Below, one piece after another: positions 23,285 through 36,429 of a stretch of DNA of 64,000 nucleotides (positions within the stretch are counted from its first letter, which is position 1; every line of letters starts with the position of its first letter). The notes beneath the pieces were generated by a model. The model made no database searches and was not told where the DNA came from. It saw only the letters and a list, made by a program, of their open reading frames with translations. The position numbers and the translations under genes were made by a program. This stretch comes from Clarkia xantiana subsp. parviflora (taxonomy: Eukaryota > Streptophyta > Magnoliopsida > Myrtales > Onagraceae), in NCBI GenBank assembly GCA_036873135.1, contig JAPTYO010000059.1, positions 13,385,066-13,449,065 of the forward strand. Direction: 5' to 3'.

Positions 23285-24372
23285 TCTTAGTGGTTCAGCG
23301 CTTCGTCTTTAAATAGAAGTTTTGAATTCAAGTGCTAGAAATGGAAAGAATTTACGATCGAGATTCTCTGTTTCACTTTTCCTATCACAGATCGTGCCCA
23401 CTGTTGTGATATTGACACGTGTTTCTGGTGTAATTAATTTTGTCGATTTTTCTAAAAAAAATATTAGGATTAGTGAACCCTGAAAAAAATAATATTAAAA
23501 TTAAGGACACGTGTCAATATCGTAAAGATGGGGGTACGATCTGGTATTATGAGTGGGGCAGGTGAAATAAGGTACCATAATACCATGGCTGCAACCTAAG
23601 GATAAAAAGGTGAAGGTGCATACTGAGTTGGTGCGACTTTAGAAGTTTGGGGTATAATTTGCATTTAAGGTGAAAGTTTAGGAGTGAACCTTTGTACTTT
23701 CCCTACTATATATTATGGTATTATTGTCTCATATGAGACTTGTATATATTATGTATATAAGAGATGATGAATAATAAGAGAGTTCCTGTTTGAAATAACT
23801 TCTCATTCATAGTCCTTCAGCAGATTTGTAAATTCGAATCTTTTAATCAAAGAATGAAGCTTGAACCATTACAATGTATTATATTTTACCTAGATCTAAA
23901 CCCCATAGTTTTATAAATTATTTGGACGTTTCTACCATGCTTTGGGAGCACCATGCTTTTGCCACTAATTTTTTATATTTTTCTATTGCTCTAAAGGTGA
24001 ACCCCATAGGGAAATTGATATTATTAATAGTATGATACACAATTTAGGTTTAGTTAAAAAAATTCATATTTTTTCATACTTTTAAAGTTTTACTTATGTT
24101 ACAATTAAGTCCACCATAGTATTAAAAAAAACCAAAAGCATGCTGCTCCCAAAGTAGGGTAGAAAAATCCAAATTATTTTTCCTTTTTGTCAATAGCTAG
24201 CTCTAGATTAATCCTCGACCTGTATATATAATACAAGTTGGAGCCTGAACGTTCATATTTGTGCACTTTGGTCCTCAAAGTTAAGTTTCAATAGTAGGTT
24301 TATAAAGCAGGCCTAAATGGCTTTATAACCTCAAGCCAAGGTTAGTTCACATAATATATGATATTAATTTTA
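23285..24372. other. Downstream of the DUF688 gene, no further gene seen
   Basis: About 23287-23330 carries AGTGGTTCAGCG followed by a TTTTGAATTCAAG box, similar to the pol III-like segments at 21.4 and 42.1 kb. The two segments GGACACGTGTCAATATCGTAA and their partner near 23410 form a loose inverted repeat. Otherwise AT-rich spacer. Confidence 0.4.
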
Positions 24373-25028
24373 GGGGATTAGAACCTAAAAACTGTCCCAA
24401 TTTTGACTCATGTGTCAGTTGGTGTCTGAGGTTGAAATTCAATGTCTCAATTGTCATATGTGTTGCAATTTGGTGTCTCCGTTAAATTTTAGGGTTAAGT
24501 TGAACGGAATCTGGTCACGTGAGTGGTCAATTTTCAAAATTCCAAAAATACCCCCTGACCAGATTTAGGGATCCGGCCGATTCCGACCAAACCCACCCGA
24601 TTCCGGTTAAACCCACCTGATTCCTGCCGATTCTGGCCTATTGCGGCCAAACCCACCCCTATTCCGGCCAAACTCATCCCGATTCCAGCCTATTGCGGCC
24701 AAACTCATCCGATTCCAGCCGATTACGGCCAAATCCACCATAATTCCGGCCGATTCTAGCCGATTTAAGGTTAAGCAGCTCCGATTTAGGATTTAGGGTT
24801 CCGGCCGATTGGAGGTGGGTGGCTGGAGGTGGTGGCCGGAGTCATGGTGGTGACCGGAATCGAAGGCTTAAAAAAAAGAATAGCAAAATAGTCTTTTCAA
24901 CTCAATCAGTTAAATTTAACCCCAAAATCTAACAGAAAACTAAATAGATACAAAACTGAAAATTGGGACACCAAATATCAACTGTTTAAAATTGAGACAC
25001 CATACTGACACTTTTAAGTTCTATTCCC
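24373..25028. mobile_element. Mutator-like MITE with internal minisatellite
   Basis: Left end GGGGATTAGAACCTAAAAAC, right end reverse complement GGGAATAGAACTTAAAAGTG. The subterminal blocks about tenfold longer are also inverted copies (CACCAAATATCAACTG... on the right). Flanks are TTAATTTTA and TAAATTTTA, a 9-bp duplication with one mismatch. The centre (about 24580-24770) is a minisatellite of roughly 25-bp units containing CCGATTCCGGCCAAACCCAC. Related termini occur at 52.77, 53.0 and 57.87 kb. Confidence 0.65.
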
Positions 25029-25647
25029 TAAATTTTACATTTACGAACTCAGTAAAAGAAAAAACCGAGGATTATACTAGGCCCCGGCACTTAGTATACC
25101 TAGTTGGAAACAAAAAGAATTCTCTACCAATTTGTTCAAAACATCATTGCAGAAGATCAAACTTGACTTCTAAGCCACACTTCCGAGGCCGTTTCAAGCA
25201 TTTCATACAAACCAAACAAATTTTCTATATAGATACAAGAAGAATCATCCCCACCTTATAATCATTTCATTTACTGTATCCCGATCGATCAACATCCAAC
25301 ACACCAGAACCAAACCGTATCCTGCATCCTATAAACTTGCCATCCAAGCAACCATGTTCGAACTTTTCTTCTTTCAGGCATAGAAGAAAACCAAACAATC
25401 GGAACAGAACCACAAAACAAACACTTCTGTACATCTAACTTCCCAGATCGACTACTGATGCATTCAAACCGCGATGAAGGAGCAATTTCTATCAACTTTG
25501 ATTTTCCAAAGTTGTCAAGTTAATCCAACTTTCACCACTGGAAGAAGCTTTGGCAATTTCTCTTGTGTAACTTTTCTACCCACAATAGATTGCTTCATTC
25601 AATGCAACAAGCAGTTACCAGATTTGACATAAATTCATCGACCGAGT
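25029..25647. other. 3' flank of the BSD-domain gene
   Basis: Probably the 3' untranslated region and terminator zone of the minus-strand BSD gene whose stop codon is at 25648. The small frames here show no protein-like features. Confidence 0.4.
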
Positions 25648-28600
25648 TCATGAACTTTCCCGTTCGTGGCCAATATTTACTGGTTGAGATTTGATTGGCA
25701 TAGAAACATCATCCAAGTCATCCTCCAGATCACTAAACGAGACATCCTCGTCCATTCCTATAGATACCGTTGCTCTGCTATATCCAACCAAATCTGAATC
25801 GTCCTGCTTTAACCAATCGTCATCTTCATCATCATCGTCGAAACTTTGAACAGGGTTTCTAGGGGTAAACCCAGTAAGAACATCTTTGTCCTTCATCTGT
25901 GGAACACTAGTTTCCTGTATCACAGACTTGTCAACCGGTTGTTCCTCGTAAGTTACTATTGGATGCTTGTCAAAGTCAAACGACTTCAAACGGTCATGAT
26001 CAGAGGTTCTATATTCCATGCTTGTAGAATGAAAGTAGCCGGGTGAGTCGGGAAGATATTCTTCACGTGGTGTATCTTCACTCACTCGATATGTACTTCC
26101 GTCCCAATCATATTCTTCTTTTGTTTTCTTTTTTAATTCCTGCATCCATTGTGATCTTGCTTCCATAACCTGAAAAGAGAATGAGCAGCCAACTGAGAGC
26201 TTTGTAAAAAATAGCATTCGACAGCAATTTAATATCCTAATAAATAATAGAGCTCAAACTGTGAGCTATAAGAACTCAGGACCAACTCATTCTCATAGAG
26301 AATCCAACTATATCACAAGAGCTGCATAATCCACCTTCTTGAGATATTGGAGCAGTTATCACATGATTTCCACCAATACATAAAATGGCTGACATTTAGT
26401 TACTTATTATTAAAAGACCTATTACATAGAGAATTTAGGATCCTGTTCGAAGTTTCTTTCAGTTACCAAAAGTAACTTGAAAATATCTAAACAAAAGGAA
26501 TTAGCTCATTTCAGCAATACCTAAATGAGGGGGGGTTGTACCTGTGGAGTGGACAAGATGTCGGCATCATGTTTGTCGAGCCTAGAATGCAAAAGCACGA
26601 AATAGACTTTCCAAAAGTAACTTTCACTCATGTGGCATGGACAGAATTCAATTCTTAGGGCACGCAATCTCGGTGCAAGACTCTCAATAGCAAAGGCATG
26701 CTCTTCCTGGGCTATTGACATTATGAAATCTGAGGAGAAAGCAAATATTAAAATATAAGCTTCTCCGAGTAAAGTTAGAAAAACATACAAAAATCAGCTG
26801 AGGGTGATGAAATGTAGCAACCATTAACCGGTTCCAAAAGCACATAAGTCAAAACTTCAAAATATTCATGTCTTCTAAGTGCAACTAAAGCTTTTCAAAA
26901 GAATCAATCATGGTCTCACTTGACACATATGCGTTATAAACATCACTAGACATTTATTTAACGAGAATGAGTAGCATTGGATGCATATATATCCCCAATG
27001 AGCTCACAAGTAAATAAAATAATTATAGTAAGTCCGGGAGCATAAATTGGATTTGACATGTGCATTGAAACTGATTGTGAGATTTGTTAAAAAAGGACTA
27101 AACTTCGGGTAGTTTCGGTGCATGCTTATATGATTATAGACAGCACCTGCCAATTCTTTCTATACCGGGATGAAACCACTCAAGTTGACAACCATTATAA
27201 ATCCTCTTATCTCTCACAGTAGAGTTTGACCGACCCATTCTATATTTTTATTGTATGACAACTGGATTAGCATCAGCTGGACATGTCACAAGCATATCAA
27301 TGATGTCAAGGGAAGGGAAGGTCCAAGGTTGTTGCTGTTAAAGGAACAGATGTGCAATGACAGGTACAAGAGCTTACAGATTTAGCAAATAAGTCACTCT
27401 AACTAAATACCCTCAGGCCTCAGATCAAAGGAAACACGATGAAGAGAGGGCATAACAATAAAAAAAAGCAACGGTCAACGAGTATCTCATGTTAGAGCTT
27501 GGGAGCTTCTGACAAGAAAAAGTACCTAGAATAAAGGTGCGTTTGGTTTTCAGATAATGTCCCAACACAATACCTTTACTGCCTAATTCCTAGTTAGCCA
27601 TAAGACGAGGCTTCGGACACATGATAGAATTGCTCAACTTGCTAATTCAGTATGTACTATGTAACAATTCCCAATAAACTATGTTCTCTTAAATCTATGA
27701 TTAAGCAGTTTAGGAGGTAATGTCTTTAGAGTATGTGGACCTGCCGGAAGCTAGGGGCCTGAATTGGAAATCTAATAATCTTAGACGTAAGTTTTAACGA
27801 TGTCATTGTGAGCTCATGTCCATCTAAGTTGGCAAAAAAAAATTGAAATGGCACATCTAAACAAGCATGCGAACTCCCAGAAAATTGTACTGCTGCTTGC
27901 TGTAATGAAGTTCATGTCATACTTGGTTGAGGTTGAACAGAGAAGGTAACTTGCAGCAGCTGATCCTGACACTATACAAATAATTAAGTATGCAGTTGAC
28001 CACACCAAGTCTCTTTTACTGGTCTACCAACTCAAAATTATGATTGATCTACTTCATTTGTTATTTTGTATTTTAATGAGTAAAAATGAAATCAGTAGCT
28101 CGCTATGTCTTTTGTTGAAGAGATTATCAAGAAATGCTTTATCTTGGTCTATATCAATCTCCTAATTTTGTTGGACTCTCACAAGTCCACTGAGCTAAAA
28201 CATCAATGTTAGATCAGCCAAGGCTGCAAAAGTGCATCAATGGACAATCTAATAGAATTCTTTTTGACTCAAAACCAAAACTCTTGTTCAAAATCAACAA
28301 TGAAGCATCATTGCATCAAAGCCTGCGCAAAGTCATAATTTTTGGCTATGCAACAACACGAGAATGTTCAATATAAATAACGCAAAGGAAGAACCAGCAT
28401 ACCGTCCAAATCATCTTCGGCATCAAGAGGAAAATCAAGCCAAGTTTCTGGATGCATAGCGATATTGCGCGCAAAGGCCAAAACCTCATCAGTAACCCCA
28501 ACAGGATATTCATCCACAAGCTCCTCCCCGAATTCACTTTCATCAACAGATTCAACCCGATCCGGTTTGGAATCCATCTCACTAACCCTCGTTTCAGAAA

Positions 28601-29018
28601 TTGCTTCACCTAAAGGCTTCCTCTCCCCTTCACCATCACCGTAATCGGAACAATTGGGGTTCTCCAATCGATCACATTCGCTGACCGTTGGATCAGACTG
28701 AGAGGGCGAGGATTCATCGTGAGAGGCAGGCGGAGCCAAAAAATTGGCAACCCCCCATAGCTGGCGAGACAGCGAATGCTTGAGCTCCGTGAGGTCTTCT
28801 TTAACTCCACGCGATTGCGCCTCGTCAAATCCATCACCTTCAATTCGGTTGCTATTTCGATTTTCATGATCCGCACTGTCGCTGCTTCTTCTAGGTGCGA
28901 CGTCGCTATCACCTCCTTCTCCTTCATTGTCTTCTTCGTTGCCGGAGAACTCGCCGGCGTGCTCGTCGTCGTCGAGCCGGAGGGAGTTGGCTAGAGAGCG
29001 AGCCAGCCATGCCGCCAT
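25648..29018 (-). CDS. BSD domain-containing protein
   Basis: Three exons on the minus strand: 29018-28403, 26729-26542 and 26169-25648, with GT-AG junctions, giving 441 residues. The first 200 residues are acidic and low-complexity after a MAAWLARSLANSL start. The BSD domain falls at about 190-268, spanning the exon 1-2 join: a helix with MHPETWLDFP, then APRLRALR and the diagnostic FW pair in SESYFWKVYFVLL, ending DADILSTPQ. The third exon continues EARSQWMQELKKK and ends in an Asp/Glu-rich tail. BSD domains occur in TFIIH p62 and synapse-associated proteins; plant members of this length have no assigned role. Intron 1 is 1.67 kb. The ATG chosen is the first in the frame and matches family N-termini. 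Confidence 0.88.
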
Positions 29019-29742
29019 TGTCTGAATTCGAGTTTATAATTGGTTGTCTGTTTCGATGCTTCGATTTCGATTGCAGAGAGGCGGAGAAGGTTGGTGAATG
29101 ATTGGCGAAAATGTGTAGTTCTGTTCAAAATGATGCTTCGCGGTGGCGTAATCAGGTGCTTACCGATCCTCTGTAGTATCCGTGCGTTACCAGTACAATG
29201 CTGGCACGTTGCAACTAAAACAAAGCCTTATGCCACGCTTCTATATTGCAACGATTTTATTTAGTTATTATTATGAATTTTTTTGGTAAATATTTTATTT
29301 TTTTCAAAAGTATGTATTTTTTTGGTAAGTATATATTTTATATATATAAATAAAGTATGTATATATACCACATAAACCTTAAGTACCATGAACTAAACTT
29401 GGTATATACACATGTCTTTAATTTGATGATTGATCTTCTCTAAGGTTCTACTACTTCAATTTAATAACTACTTAAACATAATTTGAAGTTACGAGCTAAT
29501 GGACGATTATTTTAAGGGTTTTTATATTTAAAATAGTGTGTAACAAAATTACTATAATCAACTACTCTTGGCATAAATAAATAGAACTTTAATATTGTTA
29601 TTAACTATAATTTTTTTTGTTAATAACTAATATTTGATAAATGATATCTCTTATCAATTTTTATTTTATTTTTTATTCGCAGGCACAGTTCCTTATTACA
29701 ATTTACTCTCTTTTTTAAAAAAAAATAAATGTTAGTAAATAC

Positions 29743-29791
<49 letters not shown>

Positions 29792-30698
29792 GGTTATTAA
29801 TCTAATTGTTATATCTTTGCCCCAAAAAAAAAATCTAATTGTTATATGAACTTTTAATTTTCGAGTAAATTATTAAATCTATTATTAATATTTCGTTAAA
29901 TTTTATATAAAATGAGCATGTTCTGGCTACATGGGGTATTTTTTTGTACCAAAAATAGATTCGGTAATAAATTGAAATGATTGCAACAAAAAAAATTCTT
30001 ATGACACTGTTGAAACATGTAAATGTCTAATTAAATGTATTTTGTTGTAACCATTTCAATTATATTTAGGTAGCTAATTATAAAATTAAAATTCAGGTAA
30101 CTCTATTTGTAATTAAATTAAAATTCAAATAACAATTTGGTTATTAACTCTAAAATATAGAGCACATCCAAAAAACTTACAAAAAAGTGATTATATTTAT
30201 TGAATCATGAAACTACAGTAGTCAAAACACAAGTCTACACAACAAAACATACGAAACAAAAGAGACAACTATCGGCAAAACAAGAACAGACCCCTTATAA
30301 TAACAAACCCTAAACTCTTCGACCTCTTCAAAAATGGTCTCTAACTTAGGGTTACTCGAGCTCTTGTGTCGCGAGATTAGGGCTGCCGGTGCAGCTTCGA
30401 ATCGGTGACTATACCAACATCGAACCTGTCTCGACATTTTCGGAAAATCGTTACGATTGTATTCGCAAGAACGACTCTTTCTTTTTATTACACGACGATG
30501 ATTTATGAACTGTTTTGATATAACGTTTATATACAGTGCTTTATTTACCAACTATAGATGTTTACAGTAAATAAACAAGAAGAAGACTATATTAAGATAA
30601 TTATACAGAAATTATCCTAATATAGTATTTTCTTTGTTTATATGTTATATGAAATACGCGGTAAAAATGAGAGCTTTTAGTTACCCTAACTCAAATAC
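29019..30698. other. Intergenic, upstream of the BSD gene
   Basis: Promoter side of the minus-strand BSD gene, then AT-rich spacer with an AT dinucleotide run (about 29749-29784). A minus-strand frame at 30222-30551 has no recognisable domain and is not called. Confidence 0.4.
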
Positions 30699-31461
30699 GA
30701 GAAAGTATTTTATGTGATGGTAATACCACATCATCATCGCCACGTGGAGCGTCAAACTAATAAAATTGTGACATTTGGAAAATTTTCAAAACATTAAACT
30801 TTTAATTAATGAAATCATCTCCTAATATACTAATTTTAACTACATAGAGCTCTTTAGGAAAAAAAATACAAGTTTTTGTTGGCACATTTTTTGTTTCTTG
30901 AGTTTTTTTTTTTTTTTTTCGAAAAAAATATTTTATAGAGTTTATGGTTTGAGTAATTTTAGGGTTTAGACAGTATTATGTTTTTTCCTTTCTAAAACCC
31001 TATTAGATTGGATGTGCAGTTTGGCTGGGTGAACCCTAGAGGGCTAAATTGGATAAACAGTCTGCCCGGGTGAACCAATTTTTAGCCGTCTAGGGTTCAT
31101 CCGACCAAACTGTTCGTCTAATTTAGCCATTTAGGGTTCACCCAGTCATACTTCTCACCCAATCTAATAGGGGTTTTAGAAAGAAAAAAAAAATTATATA
31201 AACCCTAAAATTACTCAAACCATAAACTCTAAAAAACATTTTTTCGAAATGAAAAAAAAAAAAAAAAAACTCGAGAAACAAAAAAGTGCCAACAAAAACT
31301 TGTATTTATATTTTTTTCCTAAAGAGTTATGTAGTTAGGAGATGATTTTATTAATTAAAAGTTTAATGTTTTGGAAATTTTCCAAATGTAATAATTTTAT
31401 TAGTTTGACGCTCCACGTGGCGAAGATGGTTTGGTATTACCGTCGTATAAAATACTTTCTC
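30699..31461. mobile_element. Long foldback MITE with 9-bp target duplication
   Basis: Begins GAGAAAGTATTTTATG and ends with the reverse complement ...ATAAAATACTTTCTC. The two halves are near-identical inverted copies along almost the whole 763 bp, including CCACGTGGAGCGTC/GACGCTCCACGTGG blocks and long A/T runs. CTCAAATAC flanks it on both sides (30690-30698, 31462-31470), a perfect 9-bp duplication that points to a Mutator-like transposase. The termini differ from the GGGTTAA family, so it is a separate family. Confidence 0.87.
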
Positions 31462-31547
31462 CTCAAATACAGCCAGATACATACATGTTTTAGTTAAATT
31501 TAGTCAGTTAAAGTGTAGAATATTCAGTTAATGTATGCCGTCATTCA

Positions 31548-31804
31548 GAGCACTCCAATGGGCAAATTTATTAAGACATTAACTTGTCCATGGACATTTT
31601 GTACATATTCATGTTTTAAAATAGTTTTATAATCTCTCCATTGGTATGTAATATTTATAATATATAATAATCAAAATTAAGACAAAAATTGTCTTTGCCA
31701 TTGTAGGAAGTATACATTTCAAATTAATTTAACATTTTAATAACAATTAATGATGTGGCTCAAAAGGGGAACTAAAATGGCTGCTATTGCCATTGTGAGT
31801 GCTC
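31548..31804. mobile_element. Small MITE (GAGCACTCCAATGG type)
   Basis: Left end GAGCACTCCAATGG, right end CCATTGTGAGTGCTC, imperfect terminal inverted repeats about 257 bp apart, no coding capacity. The flanking bases (TCA / TTA) do not form a clear duplication, so superfamily assignment (Harbinger-like) is tentative. Confidence 0.5.
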
Positions 31805-32077
31805 TTAGATGAGGATGCACCGTATGAGTCAGCAGCAGCCACAGAGAATTAAAAAAATCTCACCTTTTTGTAACAGAACATGTCCATTTCAAATCAATGA
31901 AAGCAAACTACATTGTCTAAATTCTTTGAACAACAGTGAACACAGAATATAATGACCAAAATCCTACAAGCGATGATCATCATTGTCATTTAGATAGCAG
32001 CGGGATCGACTTTCTGCATTACCTTATTGAGACATGTTCATATATCATTGCCTAATGGATCGAGTTTATCGAAATCT

Positions 32078-33800
32078 CTACTTACAGCGCACTTTTACTT
32101 TGAGAGTCCACTGCAGTTTTCCCTCGGGCGGTGTAATGGATTTGGGGAAGCGCAGCGGCACCTCGTACTCTCCCACAGTTGAAAATGGAGTTGGCAAATG
32201 GAGGTTCTCGGGCTCGATTTTCACTGAAAGCTGCCTTGCCACCTGCCATAACCAAATACCGCGAAAATTTTACAAATTTGAAGATACACACAATTAAGGA
32301 GCAATTTTGGGTTCAATTCTAGTCATTTCTAGCACAGATGGGCAGGATGATAACTTAACAGATAGAAATCAATTGGCTGTATCATTCAGAAAATCCATAC
32401 CTCGGAAACAAGATCTTCTTTTGTTACTTCTGAGCGTAATTCTATAGGTGCTTCTTTTGATTCACGTGTCCGCAGCTTCTCAACATTGATGAGCTTCCTC
32501 AAAACCTATACAAAATGAAAAATGCCATACTACTATCAAGAAAGCAAAGCACGTAGACTAAAACCTCAAGATTATATAGCATAAGCACAAACAACCCACT
32601 GGGGAAACATAAATTACCAAAATCTTAAAAAATGAGTATCGAATGTGGGTTGAGTGTCACTAAGAGGAAAGCAAAAGGCTTCTTAAAACTGTCCCACAAA
32701 GAGATGCTAGTGGGAAATAAACCAGATACTAAGGTTACTCAACATATATATATATATTTTATATTTTTGCTCAAGGGTTACTCTAACATAAAAGTAAATT
32801 AAGTGCTTATCAAATGAGTTCCTAGTAGAGATGGGGAAAGCGACTGTAATCAAATAAGTCCTTGGAGCTTGTAGTTTAACACTAAATTGGTTATCAGCAG
32901 CCGGCTCTAAAGCGATTCAAATGGTATTTCCCACTACCCATTTCTCTGCACATTCCTCTCAGTAACAAAATGTATATCACTGACACTTAACTACTTGAGC
33001 TTCATCAATACCAACTGATTTGGCTAATAGATAACTTACCAACCGAGCATTGTCCAAACGTTTTGCAGCAGCCTGATATTCTTTCATTTTACTGTCTCCA
33101 GTTTCTGCAACAACTTTTACCTCCTCAACTTCCTCGGGTTGGTATATCTATAATAAGCGAAGCAGACATTTCCAGTTAATTTTTAGCCAACAACACTTAC
33201 CATCAATCTAAAAGAGAACATTTTTTGTATGAATATTTTGCATAAGCAATGAGATTTGGTAAATATAACAAGTGTAACAAGATTGAACCTTGCGCTGCTC
33301 TTTGATAAGATAAGCATACTTATCAATATTGGGGACTGCAAGTAACTTCGGCATAAGATGGTTCCGGAAGTATCCAGGAGCAACTTTTACTGTCTCACCA
33401 GCTTTACCGAGCTTGTCGATGCTCTTCAGAAGATAAGAAAGTACACAATTAGCTACACTTCATCAATGATTTCAATAAAAATAGTGGTTCATATTCACAA
33501 GTCACAACACAACCAAAAACACAGTAAGTACAAAAGAGTAAACGAGTGCCAAATCACACAGATTATTTGAATTCGGGAGCTCGAAACCGATTATTTGAAA
33601 ATTTTCAGCTGTCAATATCAATGTATAATCAATTTCTCACAGTTTCAGTGGCACACCGTAGTAAGAATAACTTCGAGTTTTCTGAATCGAAGCCCTTGGC
33701 AAGCGTGGAAAAGAGGATGCACTGTGCCATCAGATTTTCGGCTACTAGAGCCTTTAACTATCTGCTGAATCGCATTTCTTCCATGCCGTATACAAGCCAT
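32078..33800 (-). CDS. Organellar 50S ribosomal protein L9 (bL9), probably mitochondrial
   Basis: Structural protein of the large subunit of a bacterial-type ribosome, contacting 23S rRNA near the L1 stalk. Five minus-strand exons with frame-preserving GT-AG junctions: 33800-33657, 33423-33289, 33147-33040, 32505-32401 and 32242-32078, giving 218 residues. Residues about 40-95 hold the bL9 N-terminal domain (KLGKAGETVKVAPGYFRNHL then PKLLAVPN). The middle is a charged helix, and the C-terminal domain ends in STVGEYEVPLRF...LKVKV as in bacterial L9. The first 40 residues are basic, with few acidic residues and no bL9 homology, as expected for an organelle presequence; close plant homologues are mitochondrial. 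The promoter side (33950-34080) carries a telo-box-like CTAGGGTTTTT and three TGGGCT motifs typical of ribosomal protein genes. Confidence 0.9.
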
Positions 33801-33939
33801 TCGTCACTCCCTTCGACGAAAACCTTCGGAAATAGTTGTACCACCGCCCTCAGCAGCAATTCGAAAACTTAGAAATTGAATTGATTCCCGCACTACCGAT
33901 CGACGAAGAAAATCGTTGTTCTATTTGCAGTCATTGACA

Positions 33940-34080
33940 GAGAAATGACGATCTGGGTCTAGGGTTTTTGCTGGGAGAAGATGATTTGGATTGTTCTTTG
34001 CAGAAAGCTAGTGGGCTGAAAATACACAAATATACAACTCTTGGGCTTTATCGGCTGAATAAATCATGGGCTTAAGTTTT
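33940..34080 (-). promoter_or_regulatory. Site II/telo-box promoter of the bL9 gene
   Basis: Upstream of the bL9 start, AAAAACCCTAG on the minus strand (a telo-box) and AGCCCA repeated three times (complement of TGGGCT near 34014, 34053 and 34069) form the coordinated promoter pattern of plant translation-related genes. Confidence 0.5.
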
Positions 34081-35871
34081 GGGGTTAAATGCAAACTACC
34101 TCCTTAGACTATCTAGTTTTGTAAAAGACCTCCTTAAACTTATACCTTCTTATATTCATCAATTCGTGTCTTTACCATCGTGATCTGAATTATTTTCAAA
34201 TCTAAAGAAATATTATTATATCTAAATAAATTGAATAATGATATGTGGGAAAATGTCGATTCTAATATTTAAAAATAATTCTAGAGAATTTAGAGTCTCA
34301 AATGCATATATTACTGTGTTATATGTCACAAATAACGATTCTGATCTTTAAACACTAAATTAATCAAATATTATTAACTTTTGGCAAAAAAAAAAATTTC
34401 AAACTAATTGTAATTTTATTTTATTTATCAAATATCATAATCAAATAAAAATGTATTTTTATATTTTTACAAATATATTTTTTATATCAAAGTAGAGGTT
34501 AGAACATTCACATTTAATTTCATATATCAATGTAACAAATTAATTAACAATACGCGCATAGCGAAAATTAATGATTAGTATTGGTTTATACCCACTCTAC
34601 TCTTGATGTTTATAATAATAATAATTAGTGAAAAAGGCAAGCGATATAGTGATTTATACAAAATTAGTATTACAAATTAAGAATGATATAACATGAAGCG
34701 ATCGATATATGCATGAATGAATTATTTACACATACATTCAAGTAGGTAGATGACTTAAAAACTGTGCTCATCATTTAGTCGCTTATCTAACCTTCGTTGT
34801 CACAAACTATACGATGATGATTTCTAAGTGTCCCTTTACTTCTAGAAGCACCCTCGTGTCAACAATAAGTGTAAAATCTTTCATTTATATCTCCAACAAT
34901 TCTAGAACGCGCTAGCTAGCTAGCTAGTCAAACCAGACATGTGGATTCATGTGATGATTTCCATCCATTTTTAGATTCAAAATCATTTCATGGAAAAGGA
35001 CTGTCTTAATGTATTTGCTTCTACATTCAAGATTATATTAGTGTGCTAGCGCCTAGCAGTCGTATGTTGGCAAGATTAATGCATGGAATTGATTCTTCAA
35101 TGAATGGAATTATGTTGTCACTAATAGTTTATTCATATATTTTTTTTACCCAAAAAAATTAAATTTCCAAAATATAAATAATATGTTTAAGAATTTGGTT
35201 AAAAAGCAATCGGATTTACAACAACTGGATCACACAATAGAAATGAAGCTATACATTTTGTTCAATGAGAGAATAATTGAGATAGGAGCAAATAATAAGA
35301 TGAGACAAATGTAAGATTATAAATGACTAAATTGATAATCATAATCATTACAAATTCTTATAATAAAAATTGCAAATTACAAATTTATCTAAATAATTAA
35401 GTTTCTTTATGAGGAGGCGAGTAGAACTGGATAAGTGCCAACCTCTTAACTATACTAGGTTATTGGTGGGCTACGTTAACGAAGTCAATGCGTGCGTTGG
35501 TTGCTCGCTAAGTCTGTTCGGAAAAATTCAGACCATGAACAAGAGAACTCGAACATTACGTAGCGGGATGAATTTAGAGTCGTCACTACTAGCTCATTTT
35601 TTTTTCCAAAAAAAAAAAGTTTCTTTATATAAGGTTGATTATATTTTTCTCTCGTTTGTATTTTAGTCAAGTTGTAATTTCAAATATTTCTTTTTCCTTG
35701 ATCCACGAGATCACCTCAAAGCTTATAAACCCCGCCATTGACTTGCCTCCTTTATCTCACCTAAGTAAACCTAATTAAACCACGCGCCTTATCATGCCAT
35801 CTTAAATCTTCTTCATTCATCTGCAAATTGCTCTTTCCTCACAAAACAACGTAGAATTAATTGACCCAGCC
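34081..35871. other. Intergenic, no gene seen
   Basis: AT-rich spacer. A plus-strand frame at 35409-35666 has no recognisable features. The CT-rich DNA from about 35740 probably belongs to the leader of the ZCF37-like gene. Confidence 0.4.
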
Positions 35872-36429
35872 ATGACCCAACTCTTCAAGAAGCGCCGCTT
35901 TTGCAGTGGCACCAAGAACAAGAACAACCCGTACTCGAGCCGAGGGCTCGACACGTTCGAAGCTCTTCTGCTCGATCTCGAGGAGAAGAGGAAGAAGATT
36001 TACACCAAAAATGACGACAAACCAGGTGGCGGCACCTCATTGGTCCGTTTCACGTATAGCAGCAGCAGCTCCAACAACCTCGTTCCTATCATAGTCAAGA
36101 ACAAGAACATGAACATGAACGTGATGAAGAGTGACGTCACGAGCTCTAGTACTAGAGAAGAAAGCAATGATGTTAATATTATTATCAGGCCTTCTTATTA
36201 TATGCCTGCCGTTTTGATGGTGTTGTTGGTTTTGTTAGTGTTTTTTGGACGGACGGTTGCGATTTTATGCACGTCGATCGGGTGGTATATAGTTCCGGCG
36301 ATTGGGAGAGGCTTGGTCGAGGAAGATCAAATTAGGGTTTGCACATCAGGGGAAAAGAAGGTGAGGAGAATGAGTAAATCTTTAAACTGTGAAATTTTTA
36401 GTGAAAAATTTATACAAAGTTGTAAGTGA
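35872..36429 (+). CDS. ZCF37-like small membrane protein
   Basis: Intronless frame of 185 residues. The N-terminal block NPYSSRGLDTFEALLLDLEE followed by KRKKIY (about 19-45) is characteristic of plant ZCF37-like proteins of unknown function. After a Ser/Asn-rich linker, residues about 110-145 form a hydrophobic segment (PAVLMVLLVLLVFFGRTVA and on), long enough for one or two passes, then a basic tail with RRMSKSL. It probably sits in a membrane with the conserved block on one face. The ATG at 35872 is the first in frame. No neighbour suggests a role. Confidence 0.75.
   Translation: MTQLFKKRRFCSGTKNKNNPYSSRGLDTFEALLLDLEEKRKKIYTKNDDKPGGGTSLVRFTYSSSSSNNLVPIIVKNKNMNMNVMKSDVTSSSTREESNDVNIIIRPSYYMPAVLMVLLVLLVFFGRTVAILCTSIGWYIVPAIGRGLVEEDQIRVCTSGEKKVRRMSKSLNCEIFSEKFIQSCK

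Noticed and set aside
33546..33872. 108-codon plus-strand frame
   Set aside because: It lies antisense to exon 1 and intron 1 of the bL9 gene and has no domain.
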